Positions 37,980 through 46,849 are shown, counted from the stretch's first letter. The stretch: 64,000 bases of DNA from Paracoccaceae bacterium (GCA_024226455.1 JAAELR010000099.1:1-64000), one strand, 5' to 3'. The notes: generated by a model not told the origin, from the letters alone. Numbers and translations: made by a program.

Positions 37980-40163
37980 ATGGATCGGGCCGATATTGTC
38001 GACAAGGCGTTTCGCGACAAACTGGCGAGCGGCGCGCTGCCGCCGGGAAACCCGGCGCGGGGGCCGCTAGCTGATACCGAGGCGGTGGCGATCTTCCGGG
38101 CGCAGTGCCTGAGCCGCAATCTTGACCGGCGGTCGCGCAGGATGCAGGCGGCGGGGCAGGGGTATTACACCATCGGCTCTTCGGGGCATGAGGGCATGGC
38201 GGCGGTGGCCGCGGCCCTGCGCCCCGACGACATGGCGTTCCTGCATTACCGCGACGGGGCGTTTCAGACCATGCGATCGGCCCAGGTGCCCGGCACCACG
38301 CCCGCCTGGGACATGCTGCTAAGCTTTACGACCTCGACCGACGATCCGATCAGTGGCGGGCGTCACAAGGTCCTTGGATCGCGGGCGCTGGCGATCCCGC
38401 CGCAAACCTCGACCATTGCCAGCCACCTGCCAAAGGCGGTGGGGGCGGCCTATTCCATCGGTCTTTGCAGACGTCACCGGCCCGAACATCAGGTGCTGGC
38501 CGATGACGGGCTGGTGATGTGCTCTTTCGGCGACGCCTCTTCGAATCACTCCACCGCCCAAGGGGCGATCAACACCGCCTGCTGGACCTCGTACCAGTCG
38601 ATCCCGCTGCCGCTGCTTTTTGTCTGCGAGGATAACGGCATCGGCATTTCCACCCGCACCCCGCGCGGCTGGGTCGCCGCCAACTTTGCCGTGAAGCCCG
38701 GGCTGAAGTACTTTCATGCTGACGGGCTCGACATCTTCGACACCTACCGTGTGGCACAAAAGGCCGCCGACTACGCCCGTTGCCGCAAGAAGCCGGCCTT
38801 CCTGCATCTCGGCCTCGTCAGGCTCTACGGACATGCCGGGCCCGACCTGCAACAGACCTATCTCGGCAAGGACATCTTCGAGCGCTGGGAGGCCGACGAT
38901 CCGCTGCTGCACTCTGCCCGCTTGCTGATCGACAAGGGCGTGCTGAGCCCCGCCGAGGTTCTGGACATCTACCAGGAGGCCGAAGACCAGTGCACCCGCG
39001 TCGCCGAAGAGGCGGTGAAACGCCCGCGCCTGCAGACCGCCGGGCAGGTCATGGCCTCACTTGTCCCCCCCGCCCGCGCCTGCGCTACCTCGAACGGTCC
39101 GTCGCAAGACGCTCGCCAGAAAGCTTTCGGGCCTGAGTTCAAACATCTCGCCACGCCACAGCCGATGGCGAAGCTGCTGAACTGGGCCCTGACCGACCTG
39201 ATGCTGGAACACGGCGAGATCGTCATGATGGGCGAGGATGTGGGCGCCAAGGGCGGTGTCTATGGCGTCACGCAAAAGCTGATCGGCAGGTTCGGTCCGG
39301 ACCGGGTGATCGACACGCTGCTGGACGAACAGTCGATCCTGGGGCTGGCCATAGGCATGGCGCATAACGGCTTCGTGCCGATGCCCGAGATCCAGTTCCT
39401 CGCCTATCTGCACAATGCCGAGGATCAACTGCGCGGCGAAGCGGCGACGCTGCCCTTCTTCTCGAACGGCCAGTTCAGCAACCCGATGGTGCTTCGCATC
39501 GCCGGGCTTGGCTATCAGAAAGGCTTTGGCGGGCATTTCCACAATGACAACTCACTGGCCGTTCTGCGTGACATCCCGGGCATCGTGATCGCCTGCCCGT
39601 CGCGCGGCGACGACGCGGCATGCATGATGCGCGAGTGTGTGCGGCTGGCGCGCCAGGAGCAGCGCGTGGTGGTGATGGTCGAGCCTATTGCGCTCTACCC
39701 GATGCGCGACCTGATGGCCGAAAAGGATGGCCGTTGGATGGCGACCTATCCTTCGCCCGACCGGCGCATCGCGCTGGGCGAAGTGGGCGTCGACGGCGAC
39801 GGCCCGCTGGCGATCGTGACCTATGGCAACGGGCGCTACCTGTCAGCGCAGGCCGCCGCCGACCTGAAAACCGAGGGCATCGGAACCCGTATCCTCGACC
39901 TGCGCTGGCTTGCGCCGCTGCCCGCGGACGCAATCATTGCCGCACTGGACGGCGCCGAAAAGGTGCTGATCGTAGATGAATGCCGCAGCACTGGCAGCCA
40001 GTCCGAGGCATTGATGGCGCTGCTGCACGAACGCACAGATCTGCCGCACGCCCGCCTCGCCGCCCATGACAGTTTCATCGCCACAGGGCCCGCATATGGG
40101 GCGACCATGCCGTCGCGCGCCTCTGTCACCAAGGCTGCACGAAACCTGTGGGGTGCGGCATGA
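37980..40163 (+). CDS. 2-oxoacid dehydrogenase E1 component, fused alpha-beta (TPP-dependent)
   Basis: A 727-residue protein with an E1-alpha-like half (TPP motif CSFGDASSNHSTAQGAINTA, about residues 180-200, and FVCEDNGIGIS) followed by an E1-beta-like half from about residue 395 (GEDVGAKGGVYGVTQKLIGR, DTLLDEQSILGLAIGMAHNG). It resembles branched-chain 2-oxoacid dehydrogenase E1 fusions. No E2 or E3 gene is adjacent; instead a FabD-like gene overlaps its stop. It may deliver an acyl group to another carrier, or borrow E2/E3 from elsewhere. The start has AAAGGAGA eight bases upstream. Confidence 0.87.
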   Translation: MDRADIVDKAFRDKLASGALPPGNPARGPLADTEAVAIFRAQCLSRNLDRRSRRMQAAGQGYYTIGSSGHEGMAAVAAALRPDDMAFLHYRDGAFQTMRSAQVPGTTPAWDMLLSFTTSTDDPISGGRHKVLGSRALAIPPQTSTIASHLPKAVGAAYSIGLCRRHRPEHQVLADDGLVMCSFGDASSNHSTAQGAINTACWTSYQSIPLPLLFVCEDNGIGISTRTPRGWVAANFAVKPGLKYFHADGLDIFDTYRVAQKAADYARCRKKPAFLHLGLVRLYGHAGPDLQQTYLGKDIFERWEADDPLLHSARLLIDKGVLSPAEVLDIYQEAEDQCTRVAEEAVKRPRLQTAGQVMASLVPPARACATSNGPSQDARQKAFGPEFKHLATPQPMAKLLNWALTDLMLEHGEIVMMGEDVGAKGGVYGVTQKLIGRFGPDRVIDTLLDEQSILGLAIGMAHNGFVPMPEIQFLAYLHNAEDQLRGEAATLPFFSNGQFSNPMVLRIAGLGYQKGFGGHFHNDNSLAVLRDIPGIVIACPSRGDDAACMMRECVRLARQEQRVVVMVEPIALYPMRDLMAEKDGRWMATYPSPDRRIALGEVGVDGDGPLAIVTYGNGRYLSAQAAADLKTEGIGTRILDLRWLAPLPADAIIAALDGAEKVLIVDECRSTGSQSEALMALLHERTDLPHARLAAHDSFIATGPAYGATMPSRASVTKAARNLWGAA

Positions 40164-41212
40164 ACAGGACTGCCCCCAGACAAAACGCCATAGTCGTCGC
40201 CCCGGGCCGCGGCACGTATAACCGCGAAGAGTTGGGGTATCTCGCCCGTCACCATGGCCATCGCGCCGACATGCTGGCCCGCTTTGACTGCTACCGCATG
40301 ACCCAGGGGCAGGCGATGGTCTCGGAGTTGGACGGGGCGGCGCGGTTTTCCGGCCTGACACATACGCGCGGCGACAATGCCTCTGCGCTGATCCACGCCT
40401 GCGCCTATGCCGATTTTCTGGCCATCGACCGCAACCGCTTTGACATCCTGGGGGTCACCGGCAATTCGATGGGCTGGTATATCGCGCTGGCCTGCGCCGG
40501 TGCGCTGGATCTGATGGGCGGGCTGGAAGTAGTCAATACCATGGGCACCCTGATGCACGACCATATGATTGGCGGGCAGCTGATCTATCCTTTCGTCGAC
40601 GAAGACTGGCGCCTCATTCCGGGCGAAAGGGCGCGTATCGAGGCCCAGCTGGCTGCGATCGACGCCCGTCCCGGCCATATGCTGGCCCTGTCCATCGATC
40701 TGGGCGGTATGCTGGTTATCGCCGGCAACGAGGCCGGGCTCGCGGCCTTCGAGGCCGGGATGCCGGTGGTACAGAAAAGGTTCCCCATGCGCCTGCCCGG
40801 GCATGCGGGGTTCCACACCCGGTTGCAGGCTCCGGTCGCCGCCGAGGGGCGGGCGCGTCTGGGGGCTGGGCTGTTCGGCCAGCCCGGCATGCCGCTGGTC
40901 GACGGGCGCGGTGCCATATGGCGGCCCCGGTCCACCGACACCGGCGCCCTGCGCGACTACACGCTGGGGCATCAGGTGATCCAACCCTATGATTTCGCTA
41001 CCGCAATCCGCGTTACCGCGCGAGAGTTCATGCCGGATGTGTTCATCGTCCTGGGCCCCGGCACCACGCTGGGAGGTGCTGTGGCGCAAAGCCTGTTGGC
41101 GGCGAACTGGCGCGGCCTGGCGGGCAAGGCCGCGTTCAAGGCGGCGCAGGATGCGGCGGCGCTTGTGCTGTCGATGGGAATGGCCGACCAGCGGACAATG
41201 GTCACCGGCTGA
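40160..41212 (+). CDS. FabD-like acyltransferase (malonyl-CoA:ACP transacylase fold)
   Basis: A 350-residue protein with the acyltransferase nucleophile elbow GNSMGW (GxSxG) near residue 100 and the active-site histidine in RLPGHAGFHTRLQ. Unlike FabD it begins with VVAPGRGTYNREELG rather than the usual FPGQG, and the arginine of the malonyl pocket is not evident, so a non-malonyl acyl group is plausible. Its ATG overlaps the E1 stop (ATGA), giving tight coupling and suggesting it receives or edits the acyl product of the E1 enzyme. Confidence 0.75.
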   Translation: MNRTAPRQNAIVVAPGRGTYNREELGYLARHHGHRADMLARFDCYRMTQGQAMVSELDGAARFSGLTHTRGDNASALIHACAYADFLAIDRNRFDILGVTGNSMGWYIALACAGALDLMGGLEVVNTMGTLMHDHMIGGQLIYPFVDEDWRLIPGERARIEAQLAAIDARPGHMLALSIDLGGMLVIAGNEAGLAAFEAGMPVVQKRFPMRLPGHAGFHTRLQAPVAAEGRARLGAGLFGQPGMPLVDGRGAIWRPRSTDTGALRDYTLGHQVIQPYDFATAIRVTAREFMPDVFIVLGPGTTLGGAVAQSLLAANWRGLAGKAAFKAAQDAAALVLSMGMADQRTMVTG

Positions 41213-41303
41213 TCCACCGACCCCGGGCAAAGCGGCGTTCGCCAGTCAATTGGGATCGGCGGTGCGACTGGATTGCGGTCAATCACCAGTCAACGGTCTG
41301 ACC

Positions 41304-41639
41304 TCAGGTCTTCGGCCAGTCCTCGGCGTCGCAGATACCCACGGCGCAGCCGCGGATGGTCAGGCCGCTGTCGCCGAAGGTCACGGTGCCGTTGAACCGC
41401 AAGCGATCGGACATGTCGGGATGCTGCATGCGGCGCCCGGCCCAGGTGCCGTCGGTGCGCGGGCTGAGACCGTTGCACAGCTCGTACCCGTCCTCGACGC
41501 GGGTGCAGAACAGCTTGTCATTCTCGATGTGCACATCGATTTCCTCGGCGCCGTTGCGCAGGTAGATCTCGGACTGCGCCGCGCCAGCGACGACGGCGAA
41601 GAACGCGGCGGCGAGCGCGGGTTTCAGGATGCGGGTCAT
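41304..41639 (-). CDS. Small secreted protein (DUF2147-like)
   Basis: A 111-residue protein with a Sec signal peptide (ILKPALAAAFFAVVAGAAQS). The tail GTVTFGDSGLTIRGCAVGIC resembles DUF2147 proteins, and four cysteines are present. The start at 41639 puts the signal at the N-terminus. A good sigma-70 promoter lies upstream at 41689-41717. The function is unknown. Confidence 0.7.
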   Translation of the reverse strand: MTRILKPALAAAFFAVVAGAAQSEIYLRNGAEEIDVHIENDKLFCTRVEDGYELCNGLSPRTDGTWAGRRMQHPDMSDRLRFNGTVTFGDSGLTIRGCAVGICDAEDWPKT

Positions 41640-41688
41640 GGTGTTCTCCCGGGTGGTTGCGGCCAGGTCGGCGGATGCTTGCATGTGT

Positions 41689-41717
41689 ATATTACAACAT
41701 CTGGATATTACAATCAA
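41689..41717 (-). promoter_or_regulatory. Sigma-70 promoter with direct repeats TTGTAATAT
   Basis: On the minus strand TTGATT (41717-41712), 17 bases, then TAATAT (41694-41689) precede the gene at 41639 by about 50 bases. Two direct copies of TTGTAATAT (41713-41705 and 41697-41689, 16 bases apart) overlap the promoter, a position suited to a regulator. Confidence 0.55.
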
Positions 41718-41870
41718 TGAATAGCACGGGATTGCGACCGGGCGGCCACGGATGCCGGGGAGTGGGCAGAGCTGTGGGTCCGGTGCTGCCGGGTTAATCA
41801 AAAGTGGCCGCGTCGCGCGGCCAGCGCCGCGAATCGGGGATTAACGGGTTTTTTCATGGCAGATTTCGGT

Positions 41871-41921
41871 GTCGGATTTGCGTCGGACACCCGTCGGACC
41901 TGTGTCGGACCCTTGTCGGGC
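41871..41921 (+). repeat. Five GTCGGAC-type heptamers at exact 11-base spacing
   Basis: Copies begin at 41871 (GTCGGAT), 41882, 41893, 41904 (GTCGGAC) and 41915 (GTCGGGC). This is the reverse complement of the GTCCGAC array at 25942-25981 and has the same 11-base period. It lies in a noncoding stretch between the promoter at 41689 and the lysR remnant. Confidence 0.9.
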
Positions 41922-42014
41922 AAAGGCCCGGGTTAACAGACCGAGCGGGATAGCCCGGGGGTGGCCAGATGGCAGAGAGTGGCGGAGTGGGGAACCCGGG
42001 CCTTTGCGGGGGGA

Positions 42015-42032
42015 GGTGCGCTGAAGCGCACC
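42015..42032. repeat. REP-like palindrome
   Basis: GGTGCGCT and AGCGCACC are perfect arms around GA, followed by CTACGCC. This is the style of extragenic palindromes common in roseobacter genomes. The rest of 41922-42066 shows nothing recognisable. Confidence 0.4.
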
Positions 42033-42066
42033 CTACGCCGGATGCAGGCGGGGCGAACAGTCGCGG

Positions 42067-42543
42067 TCAATCGGTAACCGCCCTAGCGATCCGGCCCGAC
42101 ATGAACTCCAAAAACAGCCGCGACCTCGGGTCGTTTTCGGTGCGGTACGGGCGAAAGACAGGTCAGTTTCGTCGGCGTCGGCGGCGTGGCCCCGGCGACC
42201 AGATCGCCGGTGGCGAGGCGGGCGGCGACCTCGAAGACCGGTTTCATCACGATGCCGCGCCCGGCCAGCGCCCAGGCGGTGAGCACGTCGCCGTCATCGG
42301 ATTCGAAGGGACCGGTGACGGCGTGGCGTTTGTCTCCTGCTCTGTCTGCCGGGTCCACTGGAACTCCGGCCCGCCGGGCAAGCGCAGGTTGAGACAGTCG
42401 TGACCGGCAAGGTCGTCTCCGGTTTGCGGCATGCCGCGGGCCTCTATATAGGCGGGCGAGGCGCGCTGGTCGCGGGCAGCGGCGGACATGCTGCCAGGCT
42501 CATAGACCCGGGTGAACATGCGCAGGGTCTTCAGATAGGATAT
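42067..42543 (-). pseudogene. LysR family regulator, internal deletion plus frameshifts
   Basis: The minus strand begins with a LysR N-terminus (YLKTLRMFTRVYEPGSMSAA, ARDQRASPA) and jumps in frame to the effector domain (YIEARGMPQTGDDLAGHDCL, LRLPGGPEFQW). After a frameshift near 42350 it reads AVTGPFESDDGDVLTAWALA, GRGIVMKPVFEVAARLATGD. After another near 42140 it reads PYRTENDPRSRLFLEFMSGR, IARAVTD and stops at 42067. About 110 codons between the HTH and effector domains are missing. It is divergent from puuD and may once have regulated it. Confidence 0.8.
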
Positions 42544-42637
42544 TTGGCGCGTTTCACTGAAAGTCCCGAGTTTTTCAGGAATGGCGCGAAAAAGCCGGGC
42601 GCGATAGAGTGGCGGCGAACCAAGGGGGAGAGGCACG

Positions 42638-43858
42638 ATGCTGGAACTGGTGATCCTGGAGGCCTGGGCCGAGTTCGCGGTGCGGTGGCTGCATGTCATC
42701 ACCGGTATCGCGTGGATCGGGTCGTCGTTCTATTTCATCGCGCTGGATCTGGGGCTGCGGCGCGACGGGGACCTGGGCGATGCGGATGGCGAAGAGTGGC
42801 AGGTGCATGGCGGCGGCTTTTATCATTTGCGCAAGTACCTGGTGGCGCCCAAGGAGATGCCGGAGCATCTGATCTGGTTCAAATGGGAGAGTTATTCTAC
42901 CTGGCTGTCGGGCATGGCGCTGCTGGTGCTGGTCTACTGGATGGGGGCGGAGCTGTATCTGATCGACGCCAACAAGGCGGATCTGGCGCTGTGGCAGGGG
43001 GTGCTGATTTCCGCCGCCTCGCTGACCGTTGGATGGCTGGTCTACGATGTTCTGTGCAAGTCGGGGCTGGGCGCGCGACCGACCGTACTGATGCTGTTGC
43101 TGTTCGTGCTGCTGGTGGTCATGGGCTGGGCCTATAACCAGATCTTCACGGGACGGGCGATGATGCTGCATCTGGGTGCCTTTACGGCGACGGTGATGAC
43201 GGCGAACGTGTTCTTCATCATCATCCCGAACCAGAAGATCGTGGTGGCGGATCTGAAGGCCGGGCGGGTACCGGACGCCAGGTATGGCAAGATCGCCAAG
43301 CTGCGTTCGACCCACAACAATTACCTGACCCTGCCGGTGATCTTTCTGATGCTTAGCAACCACTATCCGCTGGCCTTTGCCACGCAGTGGAACTGGATCA
43401 TCGCCGCGCTGGTGTTCCTGATGGGGGTGACGATCCGGCACTATTTCAACAGTCTGCACGCGCGCAAGGGCAATCCGCACTGGACCTGGGGGGCGACGGC
43501 GGTGCTGTTCGTGCTGGTGGTGTGGCTGTCGACCGGGCCGCGGCTGGAGATGAGCGCCGAGGCGGCGCCGAGGCCGGGGGCGATGCGGTTCATCGAGGCC
43601 GAGGGGTTCGAGGAGGTGGCCGATATCGTGCTGGGGCGTTGTTCCATGTGCCACGCGCAAGAGCCGTTCTGGGAGGGGATGCATTGGCCGCCCAAGGGGA
43701 TACGGCTGGAGACCGAGGCCCAGATCGCGGGGGCCGCCAAGGCGATCTATCTGCAGGCCGGGCGGAGCCAGGCGATGCCGCCGGCGAACCTGTCCTGGAT
43801 GGAGCCCGAGGAGCGGCAGGCGATCGTGGCCTGGTACCGGGACGCGCTGTCGAATTGA
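42638..43858 (+). CDS. puuD: Membrane-bound urate hydroxylase (PuuD) with cytochrome c domain
   Basis: A 406-residue integral membrane protein with about eight hydrophobic helices. The N-terminus (FAVRWLHVITGIAWIGSSFY) and the loop WQVHGGGFYHLRKYLVAPKE are diagnostic of the PuuD/urate oxidase family. The C-terminal ~90 residues carry one c-type haem site, CSMCH (near residue 336), with a candidate axial methionine in QAMPPANLSWMEPEER. It oxidises urate to 5-hydroxyisourate and passes electrons to the respiratory chain. No other purine-catabolism gene is adjacent. Confidence 0.93.
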   Translation: MLELVILEAWAEFAVRWLHVITGIAWIGSSFYFIALDLGLRRDGDLGDADGEEWQVHGGGFYHLRKYLVAPKEMPEHLIWFKWESYSTWLSGMALLVLVYWMGAELYLIDANKADLALWQGVLISAASLTVGWLVYDVLCKSGLGARPTVLMLLLFVLLVVMGWAYNQIFTGRAMMLHLGAFTATVMTANVFFIIIPNQKIVVADLKAGRVPDARYGKIAKLRSTHNNYLTLPVIFLMLSNHYPLAFATQWNWIIAALVFLMGVTIRHYFNSLHARKGNPHWTWGATAVLFVLVVWLSTGPRLEMSAEAAPRPGAMRFIEAEGFEEVADIVLGRCSMCHAQEPFWEGMHWPPKGIRLETEAQIAGAAKAIYLQAGRSQAMPPANLSWMEPEERQAIVAWYRDALSN

Positions 43859-44170
43859 GTGCGCTGCGCGCACGCTTGCTTGAGCCCGTCCTCGCCTTCG
43901 GCTGCGGGCGGGCAGTTGGTGCGCGTTGCCTGCGATTTGGCTGATTTCCGGGCGAGTCAGACGCTGAGAAGCTCCAGCCTGCGGTTGGCATTGCCCAGGG
44001 CGCGGGCGGTCAGGGTACCGCAGCGGTCGGCCAGAACGCGCGCCTCCCATTCGCGGAGCGCGCGGGTGTGCGGTCAGGGCCGTGGCGCGGTGGCAGGGCG
44101 AGAGAGAGGTGGTTTTGCCCATGTGAGGCGCCTCTTGTGATGCTCGACAGGTGCGTTGAGCGGCGCGGGG
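43859..44170. other. Noncoding stretch with a possible gene tail and a small palindrome
   Basis: GTGCGC-TGC-GCGCAC (43859-43873) lies right after puuD. On the minus strand 44060-43958 reads LREWEARVLADRCGTLTARA, then LGNANRRLELLSV and a stop. This has protein-like composition and may be the tail of a lost phage gene. No start or family was recognised. Confidence 0.3.
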
Positions 44171-44684
44171 TCAGCCTGGTGCGGCGTAGTGCATGTAATG
44201 GGCGGCGAGGGTGATTTGGCCGAAGGTGAAGTCGCCGTCCTCGCCGAATATCCTGACGCTGGTGTCGGCCCAGAACGTTTCAAGGCCCGAGGGGTCGGTG
44301 AAGGTGCTGTCGAGCGCCGGCGAAAGGCCGCTGGAGAACTTCGATGCCTGGCGGTCGATGCCGGCCGAGAATGTGGTCAGAGTGCCGGTGATGGCGCCGG
44401 TGACACGGTCCGAGACGCAAAAGAGCGAGGCTTTGTTCGGGATGATGAGCCCGGCGGTGTTGATGGCGCCGGCGGCCGCGGTGTGGGCCACCTCTGCCAC
44501 CGAGTGCCGGGTCATGGCCCCGGTTGTGCCCATGGCCAGAACGCCCGTGACCCAATCTGTGCCGTCCCATTGGGCGCGCTGTGCCTCATCGGCGATATGC
44601 GCGGTCCAGCCCGTGACGGGCGGGATGAAGTGCCACGCGCCGTAGAGGAACATGGCGATCTTGCCATCATGGCTGGCGGTGTGA
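44171..44684 (-). pseudogene. Phage tail-type protein (DUF2793-like), 5'-truncated
   Basis: The minus strand reads SHDGKIAMFLYGAWHFIPPV, TGWTAHIADEAQRAQWDGTD, which matches the repeated module of DUF2793 phage structural proteins, and runs to a proper stop at 44171 after HYMHYAAPG. Upstream of about 44684 the frame becomes the antisense of the HTH gene at 44690, so the N-terminal part has been lost at a junction. It is part of a prophage scar together with the truncated integrase. Confidence 0.6.
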
Positions 44685-44689
44685 GTGTC

Positions 44690-44905
44690 ATGGATGCTGA
44701 ACCCAAAGCCGCAATCACGATTGACCCATCCGACCGATCCCTCGCGCACTTTCTGAAAGAGGCCGAAGCTCAATATCTGGCCTGTGTCATGACCAGCACG
44801 GGCGGCAACAAAAGCAGAGCGTCGAAACTGGCAGGTATTGCCCGCGATACATTCCAGAAGAAGCCGCAACGCTACACCGTGCGCGCGTTCTACAGGCTCG
44901 AATGA
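44690..44905 (+). CDS. Short Fis-type helix-turn-helix protein (possible regulator fragment)
   Basis: 71 residues: MDAEPKAAITIDPSDRSLAH, then an NtrC/Fis-type HTH (EAEAQYLACVMTSTGGNKSR, ASKLAGIARDTFQKK). GGNKSRASKLAGI is the classic pattern. It could be a complete small DNA-binding protein or the tail of a longer regulator cut at the junction near 44684. No clear ribosome site was seen. The start may instead be ATG 44669. It overlaps phage scars on both sides. Confidence 0.5.
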   Translation: MDAEPKAAITIDPSDRSLAHFLKEAEAQYLACVMTSTGGNKSRASKLAGIARDTFQKKPQRYTVRAFYRLE

Positions 44906-44929
44906 TGATGTGATCAACAGGAACCGCCG

Positions 44930-45512
44930 ATGGTTTGCCCTGGCCGTCCTTGGGCGATGTCACCTCGACAAGGTTGTTCACGGCACGCTCGCGGGGCAGC
45001 TTCCATTTGTGCCTCTGTGCCTCCGATTTCTTGAGGTGCCGCGTTTTTGTCAGCTCATAATTCTCTGCAAGGATTTCCGGCATGGAGGGAAGTGTTTCGG
45101 GCACTGTTCCCAGCAGGGCCTCGGCGGTGGCAAGCGAGGCCGTCAATTGCGGTGGTTGCTGCCGGCTGCCTTCGGCAAGTGCGAGAACGCGGTTGAGCAT
45201 GTCGATCACGTCACCGGCGGCGACATTCTCGACGGGGCGATAGGGAAACCCGCGCGCCGCCGCCAGTTTGCGGGCCGCCTCATAGTGCTTGCGGGCGCTG
45301 GCGCTATCACCGGCGGCCAGCGCCTCCCATTCGGCCAGCCGGGCGCCCTCGATCTGTGCGGCCTTGATTTTGGCCTCGGCCTTGTTGTCGGTGTGCAGTG
45401 CCTGGCGTACCTGAGTGACGGTCTGGCCATCGACACCGCGCACCAGCCCGGCAAACCGTTTCGGCACCCGTTTGACCCAATAGTACCGGCCTCGGTCGTT
45501 GAGGATGCCCAC
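44930..45512 (-). pseudogene. Phage-type tyrosine integrase, N-terminal fragment
   Basis: The minus strand from 45512 reads GILNDRGRYYWVKRVPKRFA, then the arm and core-binding portion typical of roseobacter phage integrases (AAQIEGARLAEWEALAAGDS, RHLKKSEAQRHKWKLPRERA, VNNLVEV). After about residue 190 the family sequence stops, and the catalytic domain with the R-H-R-Y residues is absent. The remainder of the frame (to 44787) is antisense of the HTH gene. It cannot be an active recombinase. Confidence 0.75.
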
Positions 45513-45871
45513 ACAAGGATCCCTTTTTCTTTCCTGCTTGATAGCGGAAGGCGAAACGGATTGTGTTAATACTCTCAGAAAATCCCGCGCGTCAAAGCGA
45601 TGATCTGCACCGCCCAGGGAGCGGCAACGCCGGAAATTGCAAGGGCGCCGAATGCCAGGCTGTCCACTCGGAACCAGAACCCCGGCGGTTAGGGGGCGGC
45701 GCCGGCGAGCGATTCCACCGGCGCTGAATTGGGGAACGGGACTATCCCTGCGGGCACAAACGGGCGCCTGAATGTTGCGGATTGTGTTGCGGAAAAGGTT
45801 GCGGGATTTGGTGAGTTATTCCAATCTCTCCCAAAGCCGACCCTTGGCTAAGGTATTGTTTTATAAGGGAT

Positions 45872-45908
45872 ACGAAAGAAAAAGCCCGATGCTCTTTGCA
45901 CCGGGCTT
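45872..45908 (-). terminator. Rho-independent terminator (minus strand)
   Basis: On the minus strand AAGCCCGGTGC (45908-45898) pairs with GCATCGGGCTT (45892-45882) around a five-base loop and is followed by TTTCTTTC. It would end a transcript coming from the right, where only transposase relics remain. Confidence 0.6.
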
Positions 45909-45980
45909 CTATCCTGTGGCTGTGCAGGCAGTCTCCAGCCATCCAGTCTGCGCCCTAAATCCCTGTTTATCGGGAATCTA

Positions 45981-46128
45981 CAGGGAAATATTGAAGAACA
46001 AACTGATATCGGTGCACCTGGTCGTCAATTATCCACCTGTTATCAGTATCTTGCCGTGGATTTCCCTGCGTGAATTATCAGGGAACTTCTTCACGAACAT
46101 CAGGGAATTTTTCTCCCTCAACAGGGAA
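45981..46128 (+). repeat. Cluster of CAGGGAA motifs
   Basis: CAGGGAA occurs at 45981, 46079, 46101 and 46122, and its inverse TTCCCTG at 46062. The last three direct copies are 22 and 21 bases apart, two helical turns. Similar clusters are a recurrent sight near integrase genes in roseobacters (from memory, not checked). They may be integrase arm sites or a host repeat. Confidence 0.6.
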
Positions 46129-46254
46129 ACCAATCCGGACAATCGAGATCATATTCAGTCGTGATAGGTGTGCAGAAGCGATTGACCTGAGTGGGGCCGA
46201 GCGCGACGCGGCCCACTTGTGGCATCGACTTCCCAAGTTCCTAGTCTGGCTCGA

Positions 46255-46675
46255 ATGCGATGGGTTTCAAAACTTGCGATCGTTGGCCCACTGATGGATT
46301 GGACAGTTTCATATTAAAATTCAAAGCTCTAAATGGTTCCGTGTGCACTATGAGCTTGCTGAAGTCCGGCGCGTCCCAGTCCAGGCCGATCGGGTAAAGC
46401 AGGCTCTCGACGAGGTCAATCGTTTGCCGCAGCGCCATTCCGAACAGCACCTTTATCGCCAGACCAGTCTGAATGTGAGGGTCGCTGTAGAAATGCTGCC
46501 TCCCACGCCACGTTAGGATCGCCCCAGATCGTCAGCGATCCGCGCCGCTTGAGCGCAGTGTTGTACGCGGGCCAGTTCTGGGTCTTGAAGTCGGAGTGTT
46601 AGGTCCGCTCATCCACCACAGCTACCACGCTGGATTCACGAGATGAATCCCTCACTGGATTTGTGCAACAGATCC
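46255..46675 (-). mobile_element. IS5-family insertion sequence remnant
   Basis: The right end GGATCTGTTGCACAAATCC (minus strand, 46675-46657) resembles IS5/IS903-group termini. Inward, the minus strand reads DFKTQNWPAYNTALKRRGSL, TIWGDPNV, then after a frameshift FYSDPHIQTGLAIKVLFGMA, LRQTIDLVESLLYPIGLDWD, APDFSKL, the N-terminal region of an IS5 transposase. The catalytic DDE part and the other terminus are missing. It is a truncated, frameshifted relic. Confidence 0.75.
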
Positions 46676-46849
46676 ATCCTCTCAATTGCGGTAGCTAAGA
46701 TTTGCGGCGAAGGGAAGCGGGAACGGACCAGAATCTCCCCCGAGTTACTGACAGCTATCGCACTAAAACCAGCTCCGAGATCGCGAAACAGAAACGAAAG
46801 GAGAGACCAGCATTGACTACGTTATGAGGAACAAGTCAGAATGACTGGG

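Larger units (their letters stand above)
45513..46240. other. Intergenic remnant region with terminator and CAGGGAA repeats
   Basis: No convincing gene lies in this 728-base stretch upstream of the integrase fragment. A 130-codon plus-strand frame at 45772-46164 runs through a terminator and a repeat cluster and has no family features. The composition is more AT-rich than the surroundings from about 45780 on. Confidence 0.5.

Noticed and set aside
42575-44122. 515-codon minus-strand open frame
   Set aside because: It is antisense to puuD, which has diagnostic sequence and a haem motif; the minus frame is low-complexity His/Arg/Pro-rich.
45772-46164. 130-codon plus-strand frame
   Set aside because: It crosses a terminator hairpin and the CAGGGAA repeats and has no protein-family features.
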